Below are positions 11,852-22,328 of a DNA stretch of 64,000 nucleotides, piece by piece. The notes below the pieces were generated by a model. The model searched no databases. It was not told where the DNA came from and saw nothing but the letters and a program-made list of their open reading frames with translations. How positions within the stretch are numbered: the stretch's first letter is position 1; every line of letters starts with the position of its first letter. The stretch is from Macrotrachela quadricornifera (lineage: Eukaryota > Rotifera > Eurotatoria > Philodinida > Philodinidae): positions 54,651 through 118,650 of the forward strand of contig JAJEKB010020623.1 in NCBI GenBank assembly GCA_022393335.1, in the 5' to 3' direction. The position numbers and the translations under genes are program-made.

Positions 11852-12675
11852 ATGTCAATAACAACAGATTCAGATAAAATAAAACTTCGTCTTCATTATT
11901 GGGATTGTCGTGGTCGTGTTCAAGCAATTCGTTATATGCTTGAAGATATTGCATATACACATAAAAATGTTGATTATAAAGACGGTATTGAATTACTGTC
12001 TACATTTCTGGATGGTTCATGGCCAAAACTTAAAGCTGATCAAACAATATCCGGTCCATTTCGAACATTACCAGTACTTCATTTAAATGATACAGATATT
12101 TTTGGTGAAACTTTAACTATAGGTTTGTTTAATAAAAACATTTAAATTTTATTTTTAATAATTCATATTCTTTTTTTAAAGCACATATATTAGCAAAAAA
12201 ATTTAATCTTTATGGAAAAATTACTTCATCATATAATGATCCAACTATTTTAGAAGGCTATATCAATGGTGTTGTTACTTGTGCATATACTGATATTATA
12301 ACAGGAGTATTATTATCTATCTGGTCCCAACCTAATCTTGAAGATAAAAATAGTATTGAATATTATCCAATTAAACAAGCACAAGGAAGTCTTGAATGTT
12401 TAAACATATTACTTAAAAAGAGTACAACATCATTTTTTTATGATCAAACTGAACCAACAGTTGCTGATTATTTTGCTTTTTACGCATATTCTATTGTACG
12501 TGATATATATCCAAAATCATTACCAAATAATTGTGAATCGTTAGAAAAACATGAACAAATAATGAAAGAACGACCTGCATTAGCAAATTATTTTAAAAAT
12601 AATAAATTACCTAAACAATTTACTGCAGCTCCACATGAAGAAGAATATTTAACTAAACTTGCTGAAAAGAAATAA
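11852..12675 (+). CDS. Glutathione S-transferase, sigma-like (diverged copy 3)
   Basis: Exons 11852-12122 and 12182-12675 flank a 59-nt phase-1 intron at the same position as in copies 1 and 2. The product is 254 aa. Tyr16 in KLRLHYWDCRGRVQAIRYML is the likely catalytic tyrosine, and LPVLHLNDTDIFGETLTI is the glutathione-site strand. Here the usual Gln of the G-Q-S/T motif is Glu (GET), an unusual change at a residue that contacts the glutathione gamma-glutamyl group. The C domain keeps TEPTVADYFAFYAY. It is clearly a member of the same family but much more diverged than copies 1 and 2, so it is the older duplicate. Only 374 bp separate it from copy 2. Confidence 0.88.
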
Positions 12676-14397
12676 TTTCTTTTTATTTTAATATTATAAA
12701 CATTCTATTTATCCTATTTTTTCTTATTTTAATTTAGTTTTTAGAAATAAAAAATTAAAAAACAAAATAATCTTGATCATAAGGATCAATATTGAGACAT
12801 TTTATCTTGATATTAACTATGATTTGAAAGAGTATTTCTAACTATCATAATCAATATCTAATATCGTTTGAATCAAACAATACTAATGTAATAAAACTAA
12901 AATTTCTTTGTTATAATTGATTTTTTATTCTTTTCTAATGAGTTATTTACATGATATTCATCCGTTTCTCCAAAAAGCTTTAGTTTAATTCAAGTAATCT
13001 GTTAGAATACTTAGACATATTTATATAATTAAAAAAAAGTTGTTCTTTCTAAATTGTAGAACATTTCACACCGCATCTTCCGGTACATTTGAGTTTTTGT
13101 TATAGAATATATTTACGGATCGAAATATGAAATGCAAAGTTCTACTATCTATTACGATTCACCAGTTAGCAAGTCGCATGTACCTATTATAAAATAAATA
13201 ATAGCTAACAGCAACGGATAAGCTTTATAAGGTTGAAGTTTTGCCCATAATCCTAAATATATCTAAGTATTATAACAAAATGCTTGGACCAAAACTAAAG
13301 CTTTCAGAAGAAATGGATGAAGAAAATTCTTGTAATATCCCATGTAGATCGATTATGACTCGATGTTTACAATTATACTCTTAAGAAAAATAAATTAATA
13401 TGTGTATATCATTCACTTTTCATTTAATTAAATAAAAGAAATATAGTACAGTAATATTGCATAACATATCTGACTATAAGTACTTATAAAAATCATTTGA
13501 ATATATGAAATTCATGACTTTTTATCAGTTCTTTCTAGTCTGAGTACTTTCATTAAAAAATGTTTTTCTCTACAAAAACAAATGAAATATAATATCAAAA
13601 TGTATATTAATAGAAAGTAGTCTAGATATTTTTTAAATTATAAATATAATGAAAGTTTTAATAAAAATTAACTAAAAAGGAAGGAAGTAAACCATAGACA
13701 AATAATCAATATGAAGAATACAGATGTTATTATATATTTGAAATAAACGAATTAAATAATTTTTTAAAGTTGATAAAATTTTCTTTCAAAAACAAAGACA
13801 CAATTGGATACAGTAGACAAAGATAATATATTGAATTCTGAAATAAAATATTTTCTTACAAAATTCTATTTCTATAATAAAAACTATGTAGTATTAAGTA
13901 CTAAGAGATAGTTCATTCATTTACTTTATAAGTTAAATATTTGATCTATTCTTTTCATGTGTTCATTTAACCTTCTAAAAACCAATTTTTTTTTTCAGTT
14001 ATCTTACAACATCATCTTACTAAAGCTATAAATTAACTGTCTGTAGTATTGATTTCGAAAAGAAAGTTATTCTTGTACTATTTTAACGCGATTCATTCTT
14101 TCTCTGATTCAAAGTCCATTTTCCATTTTTACTTTTTTTTCGACTCCATTTCTTTATTATAGTGTATTCAATCAACCAAAATTATATTTTTACTAAGAGA
14201 AGAAAGTGCATAGGGCATATCATGCTTTTTTTTTATTTCATAATATCATACCCAGCTGATTTTTACCAAAGTCCACAAAAAATGTTCCCAGGATTTTAGT
14301 AGTTCTTTTCGGATTAAACATGAATACTTGGAATGATGTTTAATATCTATTAAAAAATGTTCATTCCTGTCAGACATAAATAGATCTCATTCGTTAT
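12676..14397. other. Intergenic, nothing recognised
   Basis: AT-rich DNA with poly(A/T) runs and no open frame with coding character. It probably includes the 3' UTR of the third GST and spacer. Confidence 0.4.
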
Positions 14398-15133
14398 ATG
14401 GCTTCAATATTATTAATTAGTGATACAATTAGTAATATATTAAATTGTATTGTATTTATACGTCGTACACTTCGACAAAATTCTTGTTCATTTTATTTTT
14501 TTGTAACAAGTATTAGTAATATAATAACACTCTTTTTTGGTTGTTTAATACGTATATTACTTAGTTTTAATGTTAATTCATCATTACCAGTATATTGTAA
14601 AATAAGATCATTTTTTACTATATTAGGATTATCTTCATCAGCATGTGCTGATAGATATGCATCAAGTTCATCAAATGTTCGAATTCGTAAATTTAGTCAT
14701 GTTAAAATAGCTCAAAAATTAACTATTATAATGACTATAATTATATGTTTTGTTTGGTCACAAATGTATATTAATGTTTATATTTGGATTTTTAACAATT
14801 CGAAATATACATAATCGACCAATGCATCGTTCTACACAAAATAAAGAACGACAATTAACAATAATGCTTATTGTTCAAGTTTTTTGTATAACATTTCTTT
14901 CATTACCAATATCAATACAAAAACTTTATGCTCAATTTACTATGAATTTAATTAAAAGTAATGAAAGAATTCAAATTGAAATATTTTTTGCTATATTAGT
15001 TGTACTTATTGCATTTACAAATACTTCAATTTCATTTTATATATTTACATTAACAAATCAAGTTTTTCGAAAAGAATTAAAATATATTTTCTTTATTGTT
15101 GTTAGTCTTGTAATATTAATCAACGAAAAATAA
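14398..15133 (+). pseudogene. Rhodopsin-family GPCR pseudogene
   Basis: This is a relic of the rotifer orphan GPCR family seen at 3-753 and 32526-33488. The first frame (14398-14814) holds TM1 (LISDTISNILNCIVFIRRTL), TM2, TM3 and the ICL2 motif CADRYASSSSNVRIRKFS (an intact DRY), then the start of TM4. The second frame, entered near 14780, resumes inside TM5 (FGFLTIRNIH) and continues through TM6 (QVFCITFLSLPISIQKLY) and TM7 to the tail (FYIFTLTNQVFRKELKYIF). The end of TM4, ECL2 and most of TM5 are missing, and the two parts are in different frames, so an internal deletion with a frameshift has inactivated the gene. The N terminus before TM1 is also short. Codon use still looks like that of live neighbours, so the loss may be recent. 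Confidence 0.75.
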
Positions 15134-17000
15134 AACATATATGGCTAATATGCGGACAAATTTTACATAATCAAGATACGAACTAATATGCCGAGCATCT
15201 ATACATTGGACTCTAAATATTTAGGACAAAATATTTCGTATCAATATAAAAAATATTAGATAAGGTAGTGTAGTTCGTATTGTCTTTAATACAAGTTGAG
15301 AATATTCACACATGACGTTCGTGTATATTATAAAATAAACTCCTTCTTTAACTATGTCCGACTTAATTTATATATAGAACAGTGTAATACTTCGACATAT
15401 CTATAGCAAATGTTCGAAAATTGTATCATGTTCTGCCATGATATTATGTAAAAAATCTTCTTCTTAATTACCTTAAAATAAAAATCGGACTATCTTTTTT
15501 CAAAATTAAATAAATATAAAAATTAAATCTAATATTCATCATAAAATTTGCTTAAAATTAAAAGAATGTAGACAAGAATTTCTATTTATATATATATGAG
15601 AAAGTAATATCAAATAAATTTACTATTAATATGAAAATATTATTTTATTCGAATGTGATAAATATAAAACAATGATCAAATATAAAAATGTTCTCACTAT
15701 TTTATTATCAATAATAATATTTATTAGTAAAGTAAAAATAAAACCAAAGCCTGACTTTTTTTTTCCGTGTAGAAAATAATATAAATCTTAAAAACCAATA
15801 ATAAGATTCGACCTTCAACATGTACATAACTAATAATGATTCATAGTTTTCTACTTTATTTGGTATGTCTAAAAGAAAAAAAAAAGACCTAAAAATAGAA
15901 TATCTAATTTTGTATCTTTATCAAAAGATAATTTAATATCTAAATAAATTTTTTTTTTAATAATAAATAAAACGGATTATATTGGTTGTTAAATATTCTT
16001 ATCTGTATTTATATTGTAAATCGTTGATTTTATACTGAGAGAAATGATTATTTCAGGGCATCTTGACTTTTAATAACATATTTATTAAGCTATATCTAAT
16101 AGAATATTAATCAATTAGTTTATTTAATATAAAATACTACACAATTCATATTTGAAATATTTTTTTCCTCATATGATCAAAGTTCATAGTACTCAAAAAA
16201 AAAACATGGACTTTTATATTGTTTTTGTGTTATATGATAAGAGATATTTGTGAATATTATAATGTTTTAATGATAAAATCATTTTGATATTTTATTTCCT
16301 ATAAAAATTAAATGATTAAATATAATGTTCAGATGAAAGATTAATTATTTTTTTTTTGTATTTCAAAATAAAAAGTATTGTTCGTATTTGTTAAATTTAT
16401 AAATCAATAAATTTATTTTACTATTCATTTCTTATTTTATTCAAATTAGAAACAATAGGTAGTGATTCTTTTTTATTTTAATTGTTTGTGCGTTGAGGAC
16501 ATTTATATAAGAAACTAGTGATGTACGTACTGAATCATACGATATATATGATAATAAAGAGAAATATATTTTAGTTCGAAAGTCCATTTAATGCACATGT
16601 TTCAGTCGTGATTTTAATGGATATCAAAGAGCGAATTTTTTTTCTCTTTATCATCATCATCTACTATAATATATTTGCATCGTCAGTCTGTCGTGTCATC
16701 ATCTTTCCTGATCATAAGTCGAGCGCATGCTCCACCTATTTTTCTTTTCTACACACCTCTGTCATTGGGGGTGTGTTCTGTTCTGTTCTGATAGAGGGTG
16801 GCATATGATCAACTGCGTGGTTTTTTCCTTCTTCTATATAATACAACTGCGTGATCAATGCCTGATTACGTTTATGATCACGCATCGTATGCGTGATTGT
16901 ACTTGAGTTACCTCTTGTTACTACGTACGCATATAGATCAGACAGACACACAAAGTCAGCTGTACTTCGGAATATATAATAAAAAAAAAAACGCATATTG
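15134..17000. other. Intergenic; 3' part is probable KLF promoter region
   Basis: 15134-16480 is very AT-rich with nothing recognisable. From about 16490 to 16990 the base composition becomes more balanced. A palindrome 'tcacgcat-cgt-atgcgtga' lies near 16878-16896. This is probably the promoter and 5' UTR of the KLF gene. Two overlapping short frames here (16608-16808 plus, 16736-16996 minus) have no domain and are disregarded. Confidence 0.4.
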
Positions 17001-18047
17001 ATGATTCAAATATCACCTTGCATTGCATCAGATGCTTTTCATAGGAATATAAGAATAAGTTTACCAGGAATAAATACAATCATATATTCACAAACGAATC
17101 AAACCGATATGAATGATAATAATAATAATACTACTACTAATAATAATAAAAGAAAAGAAATGGTAGGTAATAGAAAATATTTTCTTTTTTAATATTTATA
17201 ATTATTTAAAATTTTTATTTTTTAATTAAATAGGAATCTTCTACAAGTATTCAAGATACTCAATTATTAATTTCAACAACGGAAAAACCAAAAAAACTTC
17301 ATCCAAAATTTCGTCCAGTAAATAATCTAATTAATTCATTATATCAAAAAAAACAATCTTTTTTATTTTATTCAGTATACTTTTGAAACAAATACTACAT
17401 CTGTTTCAACAATAAATAATTTACCAACATTACATCGATCAAATTCCATATCATCATCATCATCATCATCATCATCTCCATCTGATGAAAATTCATTAGA
17501 ATCTTCATCATCAACACCATGTACATCACCATTTTCATCACCAAATGATGATAGTCAATCATCTTCAATTTCAAATAAATCAAATCAAGATTATCATGTT
17601 CTTTATGTTAATCTTAATGGTGAATATGTACCTGTAGCTAAAACTTCATTTATAATTCAACCATCCCTCCTATCATCATCAAATCCAACATTAACACTTA
17701 ATCGAAAAAAAAATTTTACATGTACACATGTTGGTTGTACTAAAGCATATTTTAAATCATCACATCTTAAAGCTCATATTCGTATACATACTGGTATGTA
17801 TATTATTATATTTTTAACAAAAAAAAAAAGAAATTAATTATTATTTGTTCTAGGTGAAAAACCATTTTCATGTCCATGGGCAAATTGTGAAAAAACATTT
17901 GCAAGATCAGATGAATTAAGTCGTCATCGTCGAACACATACTGGTGAAAAAAAACATATTTGTTCAATATGTCAAAAAGCATTTATGCGTAGTGATCATT
18001 TATCAAAACATAAAAAATGTCATACAAAAACAAAATTATCTTCTTGA
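17001..18047 (+). CDS. Kruppel-like factor, three C2H2 zinc fingers
   Basis: This is a nuclear transcription factor binding GC/CACCC boxes (family knowledge). Four exons, 17001-17162, 17234-17317, 17376-17793 and 17854-18047, with introns of 71, 58 and 60 nt, encode 285 aa. The N-terminal two thirds are low-complexity (Asn/Thr runs, a poly-Ser stretch coded by tca repeats near 17450-17475, acidic patches). The C-terminal about 82 residues are three Sp/KLF-type fingers: [38 protein letters not shown] and [17 protein letters not shown], joined by TGEKPF and TGEKKH linkers. [16 protein letters not shown] and RSDHLSKH are the standard KLF recognition helices. The second intron of the finger region splits the first TGEKP linker. 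The closest subgroup by eye is KLF9/10/11/13, not resolved further. The ATG at 17001 is the first in frame; the N terminus is the least certain part. Confidence 0.85.
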
Positions 18048-19511
18048 AATATTTCAATATCCAATATAGGATATATTTTATATTTACTAGTCAAACAATA
18101 TATATATATGATGGACATGATATATTGTCTATTATATAGATTCGAAGAAAAGAAAAAAAAAAAAACAAGCAAAACTTTATTAATTGTTTTGTGTTAATAT
18201 TTCTGACATTTTCTTCTTTCACATTGTATTCTGTATGGTTTTGTATATTTTTTGTTTTTAATTTGTATTCATCAAACGTGAGCAATTACTTTTTTTTTTG
18301 TTACACGTAATACATTTAGAAATCAGTATATATATATATAATGAAATCTTTAAAAATTATCAATTATTTGCATTTCATTAACTCTTTGACGAGGGGTATA
18401 GGATACCAAAAAAGAGATTATGATTCATCGTTCGTCAAATGATTAAGCTTATCTTATTGTTTAGTTGGCAATTTTAATATATAAATATACGTTTATCAAG
18501 ATAAAATTAGTATTTTGTATGAAAAAACATGTGTACTCATAAGATTATCTTATCTTACAATTGTAATTCTTTAGTCAATATTGCTAAAAAAAATTTTAAA
18601 AAATATATATTACAACTGTACCTAAGAATTGAATTAAAACAATAATGACGACAAACTAATGATTAGAGATTGATTTTGTTCTCTTGAATAAATCATCTTT
18701 TTATTACAAAAAAAAATAACCTTAATAAATTCAAAATTTCATCTTATTTTTAATTCTTCTTCATGATATATAATACTCCTTTTTTTTTGACAATTGATAA
18801 TTATCAAATATTCATAAAAAGCTTTTTTTGATTTATTTTTATGCATGAATGATTATATATATATATATATATCGTTGTATTATATTCATATAAAAAGAAA
18901 GAACGAATAGACAGTATAAATATCATATTGACTATTATCAATTTTACACATTGTAATCAATATATAAGAATTCAGCAATTCAATGATGATGTTTGCGGCT
19001 TTATTATACTAAGATTTACAAACTATTTATATGGATTTTCGACTGATAGAATCTTATTGGTACTTATAACGATTATAAGCGCATTATAGGACAATTTCCT
19101 GCGTAAATATATTAAAATGCGTATAAGAAAACTAAATGGATATATTTAACTAATTGCAGCCAATTAGACCAATATTTTACGTATACTCAAAAGTTAGTAC
19201 ATTATACTCAGTCAATTATTTTAGAAAATATATTCCACAACGACGAAAAGGTGTTTTTATACCTTTATTATTTGCATTTTTAACTATCTACTAATAAAAT
19301 AAAGTATTCGAGCTAATATTTCTATTCGTTTTTTGTATATTAATCAAATAAAAGCAAGATGATATTTGATAGTCAAATATATATATATATGTCTTATCTT
19401 TCTAATGAATGGATAAGTTCGAATGATTCTATCGTATTGCTTATTTTTGCAATGAATGACTAGTATCATAGAAAAATTTATACGTGTTGGTATTCTTCAT
19501 TTTCATTTTTG
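18048..19511. other. Intergenic, nothing recognised
   Basis: AT-rich spacer with TA microsatellite tracts (near 18330, 18855 and 19378) and no coding signal. Confidence 0.4.
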
Positions 19512-20435
19512 ATGATTATAGTTAAAATATTCTTCTTTTTTTTTTCATCTGTAGATAATTTCATAAAAGAAAAAAAATTACGACTAATGAATAAGATTTT
19601 TTTATTAATTTGGATTTTTTTATGTTTATTTCAAATAACTCTAGAATTATTTTGTTCAACAAATTGTTCAAATATTCAAGTTAAATATTTAAATTCTTTT
19701 ATTGAACCTATTCATTATAAATCATGTATTAATAGCACTTCTGAAAATATTTGTAAAGGACAAATAATTGCTTATTATAATAATAATACAAATTTTCCCA
19801 AATATATTAATTATACATTTGGAATAATAGATGATAAATTTGAATCAAAAAATGAATTAAATATTTATATATATAGATTAAAAAATTTAATTAAATATCA
19901 ATTTATTGTTAATGCAAAATATAAAGAAACAATAATTACAGCTGATATTTATTGTACAACTGATAATGAATGTGCTTTATCTGAAATAAAAAAATTATTT
20001 TATAAATATAATAATCAAATAAATCCATTTTATGAATTAAAAACATTAATTTATATTGAACCATCACCAAAAATACTTCATTGTTTTGATTCATCAATTA
20101 ATAAAATAAAACAATGTCCTATATCATATAATAAACCAATATGTATATCATCTTTAAAAGATTTAAAACAAGAATGTTCATATGAATCAGATATACATAT
20201 ATATGAAGAATTTATTCTTACATCACCATATATATTTCAATTAAATTTAATGAATGAATTAGTTAAATGTAATAAAGATAATTGTAATAATAATGAAATA
20301 TTAAGTAAAATTCAAAATATTTCAAAAAATTATGCTTATGGAAATATTATTATGAAAAATAATGCAAATAAACAACAAAATATAATATATCAGATTTATT
20401 GTATATTTATCTTAATGTTTTTTGTAGTATTTTAA
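19512..20435 (+). CDS. Secreted or GPI-anchored-like protein of unknown family
   Basis: I do not recognise this family. A single uninterrupted exon encodes about 307 aa from the ATG at 19512. A second ATG at 19587 begins MNKIFLLIWIFLCLFQITLE, a good signal peptide, and is the more likely start (282 aa). The mature region has about a dozen cysteines, many N-glycosylation sequons and a late CNKDNCNNN segment. That segment recalls the terminal C-x4-CN of three-finger (Ly6/uPAR) folds, although overall similarity is not evident. The last roughly 16 residues (IYCIFILMFFVVF) are hydrophobic and end at the stop without a basic tail, as in GPI-anchor signals. A cell-surface or secreted product is therefore likely. 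Codon use matches the neighbours. Confidence 0.6.
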   Translation: MIIVKIFFFFFSSVDNFIKEKKLRLMNKIFLLIWIFLCLFQITLELFCSTNCSNIQVKYLNSFIEPIHYKSCINSTSENICKGQIIAYYNNNTNFPKYINYTFGIIDDKFESKNELNIYIYRLKNLIKYQFIVNAKYKETIITADIYCTTDNECALSEIKKLFYKYNNQINPFYELKTLIYIEPSPKILHCFDSSINKIKQCPISYNKPICISSLKDLKQECSYESDIHIYEEFILTSPYIFQLNLMNELVKCNKDNCNNNEILSKIQNISKNYAYGNIIMKNNANKQQNIIYQIYCIFILMFFVVF

Positions 20436-20705
20436 TTGAATTAGTTTTAATATATTTCAAAGAAAAAAATAATCATCATTTTTCCTATATAAATATATTT
20501 TTTTTTTGTAGAAAAAGAATTTTAAGAGAAAAAAAAATAATTTATGAGTCACTCTTTTAGAGTATTTCATATACAAATTCGAGTACACCTACAATAAATC
20601 GTCAAGTATAAAAAAAAAATATAAAGTTGATTGTATGGAAATGAATACAGAATTTTCAGATTCTGTTTTAAATACAAAAAGAAAAAAAAAACAAATTAAA
20701 TTATT

Positions 20706-21620
20706 TTAATTATCATCATCATTAATTGCTTTTTGTATTATTGTTAAATAATATTCATATGTACTATTTATAATTCCCCATGATACAAGACTTCGTATAA
20801 AATTCCATTTAGCACCAATATAAAATTCTTTCATTGAATTTCCACGTTGTTCATATACAGAACGAAATATATTTAATGGTCGATCATATCGACCACCAAG
20901 TTCAGATTGTTGAATATTTTTTAATACATTTAATGGATAAATAAATGTTGATAATAATGCTCCTAATAAACCACCACTTATAAAATCATATAATATATGT
21001 TGAAATTTTGATGTTGGATATGGTAATATATCTTTAAGAGGTTTTCGACAAGCAAAAAATATCATATTTGAAAAACTATTACGTATTAATATAAGTGTTA
21101 AACCCCGATAATATTCTATAATACCATAATGTTGATACATTAATATAAATGCATGAATACCATTACGAATTAAATAATTATATTTAGGTGTTTGTAATAA
21201 AACTTGTGTACGTTCTAATGGTGTTAATATAGCTTCAGTACTACCAGCTAATGCAGAAGCAAGTGGTTGATGATACCAATGATTTTGTTTTGAACATGAT
21301 TGTAATATATGTATATAATGAGAATTAGTACCAAACATAATACTTAAAGCTAAAGTTTTTTGTATTAATGGTAATGGCATACCACGATATAATATAGATA
21401 AACCTTCAATTTTTAATTGTTTATATGCATCAAATGTTTTAAGACGATAAATTTGTTGACGAAAAACTAATTTATTAACAGGATATGTTAATATAATATT
21501 TGTTGCTGATGAAAGGAATCCAGCAATATATTCAGGTGAATGATGTTTTAATTTATATATTTTATTGCGTTTTGAAGTCATAAGAAAAAAATGTATCAAT
21601 AAAACGTTTTTATATATCAT
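20706..21620 (-). CDS. SLC25A51: Mitochondrial carrier, SLC25A51-like (NAD+ transporter)
   Basis: This is an inner-membrane solute carrier of 304 aa in a single exon. Three carrier repeats are visible, with the signature prolines in TYPVNKLVFRQQIY (about residue 45), LTPLERTQVLLQ (about 132) and IYPLNVLKNIQQ (about 228). Several long segments closely follow the vertebrate SLC25A51/52 pattern rather than other carriers: LYRGMPLPLIQKT, AGSTEAILTPLERTQ, YYRGLTLILIRNSFSN, DFISGGLLGALLSTF and SLVSWGIINSTYEY. Human SLC25A51 imports NAD+ into the mitochondrial matrix; the same role is inferred here. Translation could start at 21620 or at an in-frame Met at 21581 (MTSKRNK), which is closer to the conserved region. 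It is transcribed opposite to the secreted-protein gene, with 3' ends 270 bp apart. Confidence 0.88.
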   Translation of the reverse strand: MIYKNVLLIHFFLMTSKRNKIYKLKHHSPEYIAGFLSSATNIILTYPVNKLVFRQQIYRLKTFDAYKQLKIEGLSILYRGMPLPLIQKTLALSIMFGTNSHYIHILQSCSKQNHWYHQPLASALAGSTEAILTPLERTQVLLQTPKYNYLIRNGIHAFILMYQHYGIIEYYRGLTLILIRNSFSNMIFFACRKPLKDILPYPTSKFQHILYDFISGGLLGALLSTFIYPLNVLKNIQQSELGGRYDRPLNIFRSVYEQRGNSMKEFYIGAKWNFIRSLVSWGIINSTYEYYLTIIQKAINDDDN

Positions 21621-22328
21621 GATGGTAATTTAAAACCATCTATAAAAAAAAATACAATAGATCAATTGTGATACATTATCTATTATATAAATTAAATTGA
21701 GATTTTATTTATATAAAAAAAAAACTATTGAAAAGAATTCTATTTTTTTTTAATATCTTTTATTTTATTTACATTTATTATAAATTTTAAAAGAAAAAGA
21801 AAAATTATTCATTGAATGGAACATGAACAAGTGTATTTTTATCTTGCCAGCCATATCGTCTCTCATCACTCCCTTTCAACTTTCTTTCACAGCTGACATT
21901 TATCCCATTGGTAAAATCAATTCACTGCTTTATGCAATCATATGTATATATATATATATATAACTGTACGAACGTTTCTATTTAATTAACAATAAAAAAA
22001 AAGAAATAAATAATTCTTTTTTTTTTTCATTGAGACGTGATACTCGACATATAAGAGAGCTCCGGTCGACTGACTTTCTGTCATCACCTCTTTACGAGTG
22101 AAAGCAGAACGAAAGTTTGTGGTGTGTGTGTGTCTATATATGTGCATGTGGGTATATGTATATATCTTCCTTCTTCATTCGTTCATGACTCTCTTTTCGA
22201 TGTGCGAACGGAAGAAGTAAGATGAATATATGTATGTAAACCACGTACTACTGTCATCATTATCATCATATGATTGTGTGACGCGTCGAGGGGTCAACTA
22301 TCAAGCAAGACAAGAACTAAACTAAAAA
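21621..22328. other. Divergent intergenic region between carrier and GPCR
   Basis: This is a head-to-head spacer of about 0.7 kb. The half next to the GPCR (about 21830-22320) is less AT-rich and includes GT and TA microsatellites (around 21943-21963 and 22115-22165). It likely holds the promoters of both genes. No specific site can be named. Confidence 0.4.

Noticed and set aside
16608..16996. Opposing short frames upstream of the KLF gene
   Set aside because: They overlap on opposite strands in a promoter-like region without domain content.
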